64,000 nucleotides of DNA, from positions 186,001 through 250,000 of the forward strand of contig NZ_RAPV01000003.1 of assembly GCF_003610295.1 (NCBI RefSeq). The letters run 5' to 3'. Below the pieces are notes generated by a model that was not told where the DNA came from, did no database searches, and saw only the letters and a list, made by a program, of their open reading frames with translations. Both the position numbers and the translations under genes were made by a program. The DNA comes from Paraburkholderia sp. BL23I1N1. GTDB taxonomy: Bacteria > Pseudomonadota > Gammaproteobacteria > Burkholderiales > Burkholderiaceae. Positions 26,584 through 35,810 of this stretch are shown here, one piece after another (the first letter of the stretch is position 1; every line of letters starts with the position of its first letter).

Positions 26584-28902
26584 TCACGTTTGCGCGGAAG
26601 GTGGCGCGCGCGTGATTTGCCGCGGACCGAGCGGCTCTTCAATACGGATCGTTTCCGCACTGTGTGATTCCTGCTCGACCTCGAGCGAGACCTCTTTCAG
26701 TTGCTTCTTGACCTCCTCGATACGCCTGGTGATCTGCTCTCTCGGGTTGCTGACGAATCCGTCGCCGTCGTCGGAAACTCTGGAGCGTTGCGCCAAAAGG
26801 TTTTTGAGTTCAGCGGTAAGGGCATCCATCTCGAGAACCGCGACGTCGCCCAACAGGGGATAGTGCACGGATAGCAGCAATGGGTGAAGAATCACACACA
26901 GCCCAAGCTGTTCGCTCATTCGCTGCGCGAAATGCGCAATGACGATTCGCCGGACGTCGTGCGAGTGGAGGGCGGCGCGCGGGGTGTTCATGACGATGCT
27001 TTTCAGTAGTTCCAGGCAATCTCTGAGCGTGGATTTAATCAGCGCTTTATGCTGTTCGACGTCCAGGCGTTTCGCGTTGAGGTAGAAACTCGTCCAGTTC
27101 TGCTGGTCCACCGATTCCACGAAAACCGATGCGTGCGCGTTGATGGTAATGGTGGTCTGGGTGCCGGGCCGCTGGATGAAAAGCGGAATCTCCTCGGAGA
27201 AGGGGAGGCGTGTCAGCTCATTCATCCGGTCTATGATGGGGTCCTTGCCCGGCTCGAGCCGGAACGTGATCGCCTCGAGTCCATAGGTTCTGGCGAGTAC
27301 TTCGTTGACCGCCTGAAGCACTCTGGCGGGCAAGTCCACGCTGCGTGCGGGCTGCACCGCATCGTGAATCGATCCGTCTGCTTCCTTGGCCACCGGGACG
27401 CCGTTGACGTACGGCGAACTGTAGTAATCCAGCGCGCTCTCCGAACTGAGTGCAGTACGAACAGCGTCTGCAATCGACGTTTTGACCCGGTCTTCGAACT
27501 TATCATAGGCCGACAGCGCTCGCGCGAACGTGTCGCCACCTTGCTTATAAACGCGCACGTCTGCCTTGATCCTGACAACGGCCTTGATGGTCGGATCCTG
27601 AAGTCCGTACTCATCCTCGTCAATCGGGATGGGGTGACCCTGAATAAAGTCGATCTGGGGAATCGCGAGAATCGCTGCCACTGAAACGATTCTATAGCCC
27701 ACCTGCGCGGCCGAGGCCGCGATGCTCGCAGTGATCGACCTGGAGAATTCGAGGTCTCCGTCCACGCCGTTAAGATAGTTTCCGATCACCTCCTCGAACC
27801 GTTTGTTCAGCAGGTACGCCTTCGAGGCTTCGGCGGCGTAGTTCGGCAGAAAATCCTTGGGTATGGGCGCGCCGTTTGCCTCCCAGCGGTCGCGGTCGAT
27901 AAGCTTGTACTGGATTGCGTGCTCGACTTCGATGCCATCGCCCTTTACGCCGTTGACCGGGTAGTGCGCTTTGAATCTGATCGTGGTTTCGGCGGGCGCC
28001 GCCTCGGCATCCAGCACAGGATAAAGAATCAGCGTCTGTACGATGCGTCCGGTTCCGGGACCGAGCGCGAGGGACAGCTTTCGGGCCAGCTCGCTACAAA
28101 ATGCCGGCGTCGCTCCGCAGATATTGACCCATGTTTCCTTCGACAGCTCCTCGGCAAGCAGCGCTCGAAACCACGCCTCGACAGGTTGAATCTGGTTGGG
28201 CATCCATGGATTCCTGAGCCGGGCGCCAGACTGACGGCCCTCGACCGTACCGTCGTAGGTTAGCCGTGCGACTGAGCTTTGCTCAGTCATACCCCATACA
28301 AGTCGCGCCTTATAGCCGATCCTGTTGCTCTGCAGCATGTCTGACGTGCGCACTGTCAGCGAATTGGACGGGTCGTTGAAATCGATGGATTCGCGCGAGT
28401 CGGCCACCACCGCCGTGATCAAAACGTTCTCAATCGGAAAGTTCTGTTCGGTCAGCGCGTCCTTGATTGCCGTGCACCACGGCCCCCAGCCCGGACGTTT
28501 GTCCCAGCGCCTCGCGAACGTATCCTGGATATCGCGGCCGTATCGTGCGGTGGCGTTGCCAATCGCCTGTTTGAACGTGGTGTCGAAGTCGAAATCGATC
28601 TTGAGCGCGCGCTGCAGGAACCTACGCGCCGCGTCGGGGTTGGATTCCACTACGCCTTCAAGGCGAACGATGCAGCGCATGACGCGCGTGGTCGACGTAC
28701 TCATGTCCGGGACGTCGAGCTTGACCTCCGTGACGAACCGCCGGTTTGCGAATACGCGTACAACTTCCCGGTCCGAAAACATGCCAAGGATTGTGCCGAT
28801 CCTGCGGGCCGCGCGCTCGATCGGGAATTGCCACTCATCCCGGGTCACGGACGGCGGCTTCTTCCCCTTCGGAACAAACTCGAACAGCGACTGGATATCC
28901 AT
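26584..28902 (-). CDS. 772-residue protein with tandem band-7/SPFH-like repeats
   Basis: No close family recognised. Reading by eye shows about five units of 100-170 residues, each with a beta-rich strand pair, a helix pair and an ending like [YF]GxxIxxVxI. Examples are ARRWDKRPGWGPWCTAIKDALTEQNFPIENVLITAV, FCSELARKLSLALGPGTGRIVQTLILYPV, FSRSITASIAASAAQVGYRIVSVAAI, VLQAVNEVLARTYGLEAITFRLEP and IVIAHFAQRMSEQLGLCVILHP. That pattern suggests degenerate SPFH/band-7 modules. The C-terminus (690-740) is a coiled coil. It is the last gene of the kinase/TIR operon, 77 bases after the 921-residue gene. The SPFH call is inference. Confidence 0.55.
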   Translation of the reverse strand: MDIQSLFEFVPKGKKPPSVTRDEWQFPIERAARRIGTILGMFSDREVVRVFANRRFVTEVKLDVPDMSTSTTRVMRCIVRLEGVVESNPDAARRFLQRALKIDFDFDTTFKQAIGNATARYGRDIQDTFARRWDKRPGWGPWCTAIKDALTEQNFPIENVLITAVVADSRESIDFNDPSNSLTVRTSDMLQSNRIGYKARLVWGMTEQSSVARLTYDGTVEGRQSGARLRNPWMPNQIQPVEAWFRALLAEELSKETWVNICGATPAFCSELARKLSLALGPGTGRIVQTLILYPVLDAEAAPAETTIRFKAHYPVNGVKGDGIEVEHAIQYKLIDRDRWEANGAPIPKDFLPNYAAEASKAYLLNKRFEEVIGNYLNGVDGDLEFSRSITASIAASAAQVGYRIVSVAAILAIPQIDFIQGHPIPIDEDEYGLQDPTIKAVVRIKADVRVYKQGGDTFARALSAYDKFEDRVKTSIADAVRTALSSESALDYYSSPYVNGVPVAKEADGSIHDAVQPARSVDLPARVLQAVNEVLARTYGLEAITFRLEPGKDPIIDRMNELTRLPFSEEIPLFIQRPGTQTTITINAHASVFVESVDQQNWTSFYLNAKRLDVEQHKALIKSTLRDCLELLKSIVMNTPRAALHSHDVRRIVIAHFAQRMSEQLGLCVILHPLLLSVHYPLLGDVAVLEMDALTAELKNLLAQRSRVSDDGDGFVSNPREQITRRIEEVKKQLKEVSLEVEQESHSAETIRIEEPLGPRQITRAPPSAQT

Positions 28903-28979
28903 GTTGCTTTTCTCTCGATGTGAAATGCTCTAGCCTGGGTCGCGCGAGCGCTGAAGCCGTCACGCAGCAGTCCCGGCCT

Positions 28980-31745
28980 TCAGCCCAACGCCTTCAGGCA
29001 ATCGACGAACACCTTCAAGGTGGCCGTGCGATCATCCAATGCTGCTTTGGCCTGTTCCAGATCGACCTGCGGGAACTGGGTTCTTTTAATCCGATGCCAG
29101 TTCGATAGCAGTGGCCAACAGTCGTCCACGCGTTTGAGCAATGCCTGTGCGCGTGATTGCGATCCTTCACGAGTAGTCAGCCACGCGCGCAAGGTGTTCG
29201 AAAACACGAAGTCACTGGAGCTGGCAGCGCCTGCCTCCGGGTGCGCAGAAATGCGATGTGTCATCGCCATGAGAACTACCACAGGCAGCATCGCGAGTAA
29301 CGGTCGAATGGCGGCGCTGAATCGAATCAGCCAGGGATGAGGGTCCGGGTCCTGTTTCACGAGGCCTTCCCAATACCACCCGTTTGAAAATTGTGGCGTC
29401 TCGGGATGGTTCGGGTCGAGGCCCATTTGCAAGGCGAGCCAATGACTCAGCGCATCGTGTTCGGCAGCGCCAAACGACCCACTGGCGAACACCACATCGG
29501 CGACCTGGCGTGTGATGTACCACAGCGTTCGCTCTTCAGCGAACACGTTGTCGTGGGTGTCCGTTAGCGAGCGTGCATTCAGATATTCCCGGTTGAGCCA
29601 GTATGAAACGTACGAGCTCGATAGCAGGCGAATCAGGCTGGTCTCGCGCTGTTCAGCCGCGACGTCGCCGGGTTCATAGGAGGCCCACGGTTCGACAGCC
29701 GACCAGTTCAGCCCCCACACGGCGCGATTCAGATAATGTGCACACGTTTCAGTGAGCAGGATCACGTCGGCATTCGTCGGCGGCTCAACCTTGATCCAAT
29801 CGTAGCAGCGAACAATGTTGTCGATCAGGCTGACCAGCAGCGTGAGGCTGTCGAAGCCTGCTAATGGGATCGGCCATGTCTCGTTTTTCTCGCCAGGATG
29901 AAAGTGCTGGCGCAAGGTGTTCACGAGTGCCGCGCGCGCGTCGTCATCGTCGTGGGTCCGGGTACGGAACAGGCTTCGATACATCTCGAGTGTAATGCGG
30001 CGCGGATACTGCGTGTACAGATGCCAGAACAGAAGCGCCGTGCTTTCGGCGAGTAACTGGCGGGGCAGCACCACGTCCGGCATGGGGGCGGGCGAACACA
30101 GCGAACGGATCACTTCCAGCAGGCGGTCGTCAGGTGAGGCGCCCGCGAGTTCGGCGATCAGAGCCGGTGTCCGTCCAACGGAGCGCCGTAGCGCAAGTTC
30201 GTGGTGGGCTGCCTGGGCCGCTTCGGACACACCGGGCCGGGGCGTGCTCTGGCCTTGAAGGTCGCCATAGACGAGCCGCTTCAGCCGCTCGGCGGCCGCG
30301 GCCGGGTCTTCATGAACAAGTGTCCGAATCGCGCCAAGCTCGAGGTCCATGAATTGCTTGGCAATCGTGTTCGATGTATGGCCGTGTGCGAGCCGATGGC
30401 CGAGATGACGCATGTAGCGTTCGCGCAGCAACGGTGCCTCACGCTCGAACATTATCTGGAACATCCGGGCCCGACCGAGGCTGTCGACTTCCATTTCGCC
30501 GTCCCGATCCTGCGTTCCAGCCAGCTCCGCGATGGGGGAACCACGCCCGGCCGGTGTAAACCGGATGCTGCACTTATCGAGAATCCGGTCTGTGATGCCG
30601 TCGAACCTGCGAACGCGATTCGACGGATACCGTTTCGAAGGGGTTTCAGATGCGAGTTCGTCGCCGAGCTCGATGATCTGATCGGCGGTCATCTGCGGAA
30701 AATGCGAGACCAGAAACAGGCAGGCGGCTTCGCGGGGGGAGTCTTCGTCGCCATCGAGAACACACGCGTGAAAGAGCGCCGACGATTGCTCATTTTCCAG
30801 TGATTTCGACTGCCACGCCCGCTGGATGAATGCGACATGGCCTGGCATGTTCAGGCTCGTCAGTATGGCGTCGAGCGACCACGTCCGGTGCATGTTCAGA
30901 ACCAGATTTTCAAGGCCACGTTCTTCGTCGAGATCGAGCGATGCCTCGATGCCGAGGTTGCGGATCGTCTGTACGACGATCTCGAATGCACGATCCGAGA
31001 CGTTAAGCAAGATCGGCAATGAGTCGGCTTGCCCCTTCGTGCGAACATTGTCTGCCAGGGTCAGGCATATCAGGCCATGTCGCAGCGCGGGTGCGGGGGA
31101 CGAAGACGCGAGCAGTACCCCGCTCGCGTGGTCGACGTTTTCCGCATCCCAGGCGAGCATGAGCAATGGGCCGTCCGGTGGGGTCAGCTCCTGGCATTTG
31201 CGAAGGAAGTCGCGTGGACGACGGTGCATGCGCGTCGCACTGCTCAGCCGCTCACTGCCCGACGGTGGCGAGTCGCGCGGCACATAAATTTCCGGCGACG
31301 CAAACAGTTCAGCGGCAGCAAACCCCAGCAGACGCTCGTACGCTGCGATGATCCCCGTGCGTCCGCACGTGAGGGGAGGATCGAGCACCTTGCGCAACGC
31401 GGCGACGACTGCGCGCCAAAGCGAGTCATCAATGCCGAGTCTGAACCGGAACGAAGAGAGTGCCTCGGTCGCGGAGAAGCTGGTGTACAGACTGAGAAAG
31501 GCACGTGCCTGATCGGACCCCGGACCCGCTGCTGTCGCGGGTCCCGGTCCCGTCCCTGCCGCCGCTCCCGCTCCCGCTCCCGCGCCTGCTCCCGCTCCCG
31601 CCCCTGCGCTCGCCGCCGGGCCGGCAGCATCTTTTGAACTATCAGGTGGCGCGCCAGTTGTCGATTGATTGCCGCCGGACGCGGTGTTACCGGCGGGTTT
31701 GCTCTCGTTGTGCGCTTGTGCGGCACTCGTTGATTCGTCAGTCAT
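28980..31745 (-). CDS. Large uncharacterised protein of the kinase/TIR operon
   Basis: 921 residues, not recognised. The first 80 are a disordered Ser/Ala/Gly linker, including a long alternating Gly-Ala stretch with Pro. The rest is soluble and mainly helical, with a possible single hydrophobic segment at about 836-852 (AIRPLLAMLPVVVLMAM). There is a short acidic region with DRDGEMEVD. No P-loop, protease or nuclease motif was seen. Its start overlaps the TIR gene end by 8 bases, so it is translated from the same message and probably forms a complex with its neighbours. The low-complexity DNA at 31545-31620 may be prone to slippage. Confidence 0.75.
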   Translation of the reverse strand: MTDESTSAAQAHNESKPAGNTASGGNQSTTGAPPDSSKDAAGPAASAGAGAGAGAGAGAGAAAGTGPGPATAAGPGSDQARAFLSLYTSFSATEALSSFRFRLGIDDSLWRAVVAALRKVLDPPLTCGRTGIIAAYERLLGFAAAELFASPEIYVPRDSPPSGSERLSSATRMHRRPRDFLRKCQELTPPDGPLLMLAWDAENVDHASGVLLASSSPAPALRHGLICLTLADNVRTKGQADSLPILLNVSDRAFEIVVQTIRNLGIEASLDLDEERGLENLVLNMHRTWSLDAILTSLNMPGHVAFIQRAWQSKSLENEQSSALFHACVLDGDEDSPREAACLFLVSHFPQMTADQIIELGDELASETPSKRYPSNRVRRFDGITDRILDKCSIRFTPAGRGSPIAELAGTQDRDGEMEVDSLGRARMFQIMFEREAPLLRERYMRHLGHRLAHGHTSNTIAKQFMDLELGAIRTLVHEDPAAAAERLKRLVYGDLQGQSTPRPGVSEAAQAAHHELALRRSVGRTPALIAELAGASPDDRLLEVIRSLCSPAPMPDVVLPRQLLAESTALLFWHLYTQYPRRITLEMYRSLFRTRTHDDDDARAALVNTLRQHFHPGEKNETWPIPLAGFDSLTLLVSLIDNIVRCYDWIKVEPPTNADVILLTETCAHYLNRAVWGLNWSAVEPWASYEPGDVAAEQRETSLIRLLSSSYVSYWLNREYLNARSLTDTHDNVFAEERTLWYITRQVADVVFASGSFGAAEHDALSHWLALQMGLDPNHPETPQFSNGWYWEGLVKQDPDPHPWLIRFSAAIRPLLAMLPVVVLMAMTHRISAHPEAGAASSSDFVFSNTLRAWLTTREGSQSRAQALLKRVDDCWPLLSNWHRIKRTQFPQVDLEQAKAALDDRTATLKVFVDCLKALG

Positions 31746-32964
31746 GATCGTGCCGTGTCAACGGTTCGACGAGTACGACCGCAGCGGCTGCGCTCCGCTC
31801 TGATTGTCGTGCTAGCTGACCGCCTTCATTCAGGTACCAGAAGTTCGACGCCCCGGCGACGAGACCCAGCTGATAGAGCGTTGCGCGCGGCAACGCATAC
31901 ACTTCGCGAAGGCGCTGCGCCTGTCTCGCGTCAGGAAGCGAGAGTCCGAACTGGCCAACCTCGTTTTGCAAGTGACGCACCGATGCTTCATCGACTGCCA
32001 GCGACCCCGCGTTGTCGGGCCGTGCCCCCCCGAGCGGCATGTACTCCTGCCAGAAGCTGGCCCGGGATGTCGCGAGCGGGCCGCTCGACACCCAGAAACC
32101 TTGCGCTGCATCGTCGCTGGGCCAGATCAGCGTCATGGGCAGCGCAAGGCTCTCGTTCTGGCAGATCGTTCGCCCCTCGGTCATCTGCCGCGCGAGGCTG
32201 CGTTGCTCGGCCCATTCTTGTGGAAGATCTCGCGCAGCCCAACCTTGCAGTGCGGCCGTCGAATCAATAGTGGGCCGTCGCTTGATGAACTGGTCGTGCC
32301 AGTAACGCTTGAAGTCCGGCAAATCCGTGGCGAGAAAGTCGAGCAACTCGGGGCGCTTGATTTTCAGCAGCTCAAAGATGTGCTCGTACTGCAGCTTCAC
32401 GACCCTCATTGCGGCGTGGGCCGCGCTTTCATAAAACCCTGCGTCGGGCAACGCACCCTCCCGGGGAACGGAAAAGTCGAGTGGAGCAACGATATTGGAG
32501 AGGTCCCAATCACGATGGATCAACTGGGCGTTCGGACCGCTGACGCTTTGCCACTGATCGGGCGACATGGGGTGCCAGCGAATCGGCACGATCATGGATT
32601 TCCGCAGTTCATCGAGGGTGGCCTCAGAGCAGCCCTCGATGAAACGATTGGCGACGCGATCAACCCGGCTGCGGAACAACTCCATCTCGAAGATGCACAT
32701 CGGGCTGAAGATCCATAGCGGCGACTGGTTCCAGAAAAACAGGATCGACGAGCCGGCTGCGCGGACCAGTTCCGCGCTCCAGTCGGCGCCTGGGCGAATG
32801 CCCCGCTCTTCATCCGTATCCTTGAAAATTGTGATCGAGGCGGGTAACACGACCTCGGCGAGCCGTCTTTCCATGGACTGGAATAACGCATCGAGCCCCG
32901 GTCCGCCGCGCTTGCGTGGATAACTCCAGAAGGCGGTGACGAGGTTACTCTGCGGCCGGTTCAT
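31738..32964 (-). CDS. TIR-domain protein
   Basis: 408 residues. Residues 8-130 form a TIR domain: VTAFWSYPRKRGGPGLDALFQSMERRLAEV, ITIFKDTDEERGIRPGADWSAELVRAAGSSILFFW, and SPMCIFEMELF, with Glu93 at the position of the catalytic glutamate of NAD-cleaving TIRs. The C-terminal 150 residues (GFWVSSGPLATSRASFWQEY...LSLPDARQAQRLREVYAL...GASNFWYLNEGGQ) vaguely recall the FGE-sulfatase/C-type-lectin fold, which I cannot confirm. The start ATGA overlaps the kinase stop. Expected role: an effector depleting NAD or making a signalling nucleotide once the kinase or sensor is triggered (inference). Confidence 0.82.
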   Translation of the reverse strand: MNRPQSNLVTAFWSYPRKRGGPGLDALFQSMERRLAEVVLPASITIFKDTDEERGIRPGADWSAELVRAAGSSILFFWNQSPLWIFSPMCIFEMELFRSRVDRVANRFIEGCSEATLDELRKSMIVPIRWHPMSPDQWQSVSGPNAQLIHRDWDLSNIVAPLDFSVPREGALPDAGFYESAAHAAMRVVKLQYEHIFELLKIKRPELLDFLATDLPDFKRYWHDQFIKRRPTIDSTAALQGWAARDLPQEWAEQRSLARQMTEGRTICQNESLALPMTLIWPSDDAAQGFWVSSGPLATSRASFWQEYMPLGGARPDNAGSLAVDEASVRHLQNEVGQFGLSLPDARQAQRLREVYALPRATLYQLGLVAGASNFWYLNEGGQLARQSERSAAAAVVLVEPLTRHDHD

Positions 32965-34595
32965 TGGCTGGCTCCGGAGGACCCGTCAAGCGCATCGCAC
33001 GCACCCGGCGCGGCGGGTGAAGAGTTTTCATCAGAGATAAGGGCTGGCTGACTGGCGACGTTGACCGTGAACTGATACGTCACGCAGCCGTGGTTGGTCG
33101 CCCCAGGTCGCGCGACCCGGAATAGAACGGTCACGCTTACCGCACACGTAGGCGACTGGGGATCGCACGTGGTGGTTTGAGTCGAGGGGACCGGCTTGTA
33201 GTCCCGCTCCGGCCACCGGTTGAAAAGATACGGAAAAAATACGTTGGGTTGCGAGTTGCGCTGGCCGCGGTAAGTCACCGCTGACGCCGCGTACAGTTTT
33301 ATCACGTCATCCGGATGGCCTTGCGGCGCGTTGATCGCGTCGAACCATCGGCTAATAACGGCATCAGCGCGTTGGTCCGGCGTGCCGGCATCGCTGCCGG
33401 CCGATGCATGCTGCGAGCTCCTGAGCACGATGACGGCCAGCGCGCCCGCGGCGGCCACGACAAACGCAATAAACAGGCGGTTCTTTCGAGCCTGCGCCGG
33501 TATGGGGGGCCGCTGGGAGGATGCCTGATTTCCGGTCGTGTGACCGCGTTGCGCCGACGGCATGGGCGCCGCGTTGCCTGTTGCTCCGGTATGTGCAGCG
33601 GCTTCGGCCGATGGCCTGGCCGGCCGCGACGAGGCTTGTGGACCGCTGAATTCGGCCGAACCAGGCGCCTCGAGGGCCAACTCGCACCACGGACAGCCGC
33701 TCGCCATATCAGAACGGTATGTGTGCGTTTTCTCCACAGCGCACGTACGCATCGAGGATGCCATTGCCGCTAGCTCGCGCGACCAGCGTTCGGCATCCGG
33801 GCGCGGCGTGGAGCGTGTGCTGGAGGGATCAGTAGCCTGCCTGAAACACGCCACAAGGCCCGGTGACAGCATGTTCGCCGTAACGTGAAGCGTGGGGTGG
33901 GCGCGCCCGCCACGCGAGAGCTCCCCGTTGAAAAGCGCCGCCCAGTCGCCCACATCCTTTTGGGTCGGCTCGTCATTGAGGAACACGAGTTCAAAAATCA
34001 GCCGTGCCAGCGTGAAGTTGTCATGGTCGATCGTTCGCGCGGTGCTTTCGACCTGTCCGGTTTTCAGTTCAGGCGGCGGCCACTGCAGCGCTGCCGCTGA
34101 ATCCGCTGGATCGATAGCTTCCCCTTCTAGGAGGAAACTGTCGCATCGCGTGAGTATCAGTTCGTTGTCCATGCTGATTAGCACGTTGTGCAAATCGAGG
34201 TCTCCGACCAGCATATTCTCGGCGTGCACGGCAGCAACGCATTGGGCCAGTTGCTCGGCGAAGCGCATCATGCCGCGCCAGTCGAGGTTGGGAAAACTCG
34301 CTTGACGCTTCGCCCGCGGTATCAGATGCGCGAGTGTCGATTGATGCGCGACGAACGGAACGATGACGGCGTCTCTATCGTGGAACGTAAACGTGCCCGC
34401 GGGCCAGGCACAACGCGCACGGAGCCGGGACGAGCCGGACGAGATCAGGCGATTAATGCGGTCCAGCCGGGTCTGATTGCCGGACGTCCGATACATCTTG
34501 AGCAGCGTATCGTCGTTCTCGAGACTATATAAATCGGACTGCCTGCCTGCACTCACGCGCTCGCGCAACTTCAGTTGTTCGTTATCAAACACCAT
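32961..34595 (-). CDS. Protein kinase with zinc knuckle, membrane helix and NTF2-like tail
   Basis: 544 residues. The kinase domain (about 10-290) has an invariant lysine (Lys33, LLKMY), catalytic loop GDLDLHNVLI (Asp132, Asn137) and metal-binding Asp152 in CDSF instead of DFG. The DSF form and the following WPPPEL motif match the kinases of TerY-P type conflict systems. A CPWC knuckle (301-304) follows, then a Pro/Ala/Ser linker, a membrane helix (373-392) and a C-terminal SnoaL/NTF2-like domain (about 408-530). It is first in a four-gene operon, overlapping the TIR gene by 4 bases. No partner phosphatase or vWA protein is present in the window. Confidence 0.85.
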   Translation of the reverse strand: MVFDNEQLKLRERVSAGRQSDLYSLENDDTLLKMYRTSGNQTRLDRINRLISSGSSRLRARCAWPAGTFTFHDRDAVIVPFVAHQSTLAHLIPRAKRQASFPNLDWRGMMRFAEQLAQCVAAVHAENMLVGDLDLHNVLISMDNELILTRCDSFLLEGEAIDPADSAAALQWPPPELKTGQVESTARTIDHDNFTLARLIFELVFLNDEPTQKDVGDWAALFNGELSRGGRAHPTLHVTANMLSPGLVACFRQATDPSSTRSTPRPDAERWSRELAAMASSMRTCAVEKTHTYRSDMASGCPWCELALEAPGSAEFSGPQASSRPARPSAEAAAHTGATGNAAPMPSAQRGHTTGNQASSQRPPIPAQARKNRLFIAFVVAAAGALAVIVLRSSQHASAGSDAGTPDQRADAVISRWFDAINAPQGHPDDVIKLYAASAVTYRGQRNSQPNVFFPYLFNRWPERDYKPVPSTQTTTCDPQSPTCAVSVTVLFRVARPGATNHGCVTYQFTVNVASQPALISDENSSPAAPGACDALDGSSGASQ

Positions 34596-35442
34596 ACGCA
34601 GCGGCTCCGATCAGGTACTGATTCGCCTCTTTCGAACCACGGAACGACTATCAGGCAAGGTCTGGCTCCGGCGGCAGATACCTCGGGGCGCCAAGTCGGT
34701 CGACGTCGTTGGAGAATCAACATCGGAAACATGGACACAAGTCCGGGTTAGGGTACGAGCATCGGTTCGGTAAGCAATGTGCGGCAACCCACACAGAAAA
34801 CCTTTAATAGATTCTCATCTCAGCAATGCCCGCGACTCGGGGGAAGCAAACGTACGCGAGCAAGCCCGACATCGCGGCTGAGCAGCCCATCTGTGGTCTG
34901 AACAACAATCACATTGGAGTTCGCGAGCCTGTGTACGTGTCGGAGACTTCGCCCAGAGCGAAGCGCGTGACGAAGCTACTACGGGCCTTGGAGAAGATCG
35001 CATTTCTCTTCATCGCCATGTCCCCAGCCTATAAGTCGCGCAAAAGACGGCCATTTTAAGGTTCGACCCACCCGCTCGCTCCGGGTCGATCGGGATTCGG
35101 GACTTCGCTCGTAAGCAACAATTCGTTGCGGACTGGCCACGAACGCCTGCGCCTGAAAGCAGCGGCCGACGATATGACGACCGTGTTCCGTGCTCGAATG
35201 TCCGTTGCCATTCGAAGCATCAAACAACGCCCAATTCAAGCTTTGCACCGATCGCGGATAAGATCAAATGCCGCCTGAAGCGGAACTACCCGGCAGCGGA
35301 CATTCATCGGCAAACCGCGCCGACCGTCCGCTTCGCCCGAACTCCCGTCTCCCTACGCGAACCGACGAACGGCCGTTGTACCTTGAAAGCTGCCGTACAT
35401 GTTGCGCTGGGTCGACGGGCTGCTATGGGTCGCTATGTAAAC
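34596..35442. other. Interval upstream of the kinase operon
   Basis: About 850 bases without a supported gene. The first part should hold the promoter of the kinase/TIR operon. The rest looks like decayed intergenic repeat DNA. Confidence 0.4.
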
Positions 35443-35467
35443 CTCTGCATAGAGCAGAGATTTTTTT
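35443..35467 (+). terminator. Orphan intrinsic terminator
   Basis: Stem CTCTGC-ATAGA-GCAGAG followed by ATTTTTTT. No gene on the plus strand reads into it, so it may end an unannotated small RNA or be left over from a lost gene. Confidence 0.55.
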
Positions 35468-35810
35468 GGTTGGCGATCGCGGCTACTGACGCGTGTACAG
35501 GCCGGTCGGGGCCAGTCCGCGATCGGTAATCAAAAAAATGTTTGTGCTAAACCGCTCCGCAGGCGCTGGCGTCTATGGGCATTGAATGATCGTCGCGGTG
35601 ATTTGCGATACCCGGCGCGTGGCCATCGCACGCCGGAAGCGGGCGGGCTGACGGAGCCGGTTGCGCGAAGACAGCGGGAATGCGGACGTCAATGGGTAAG
35701 GAATGCGGAGTTTCGCGGCATTGTGATGGTGCGATGACGCCAAAGTACGAGTGGGTTCGCGCTGGCCGCGTGGGGGAAGACCAACGTGCTCGGGGTGGTG
35801 CTGATACCGG

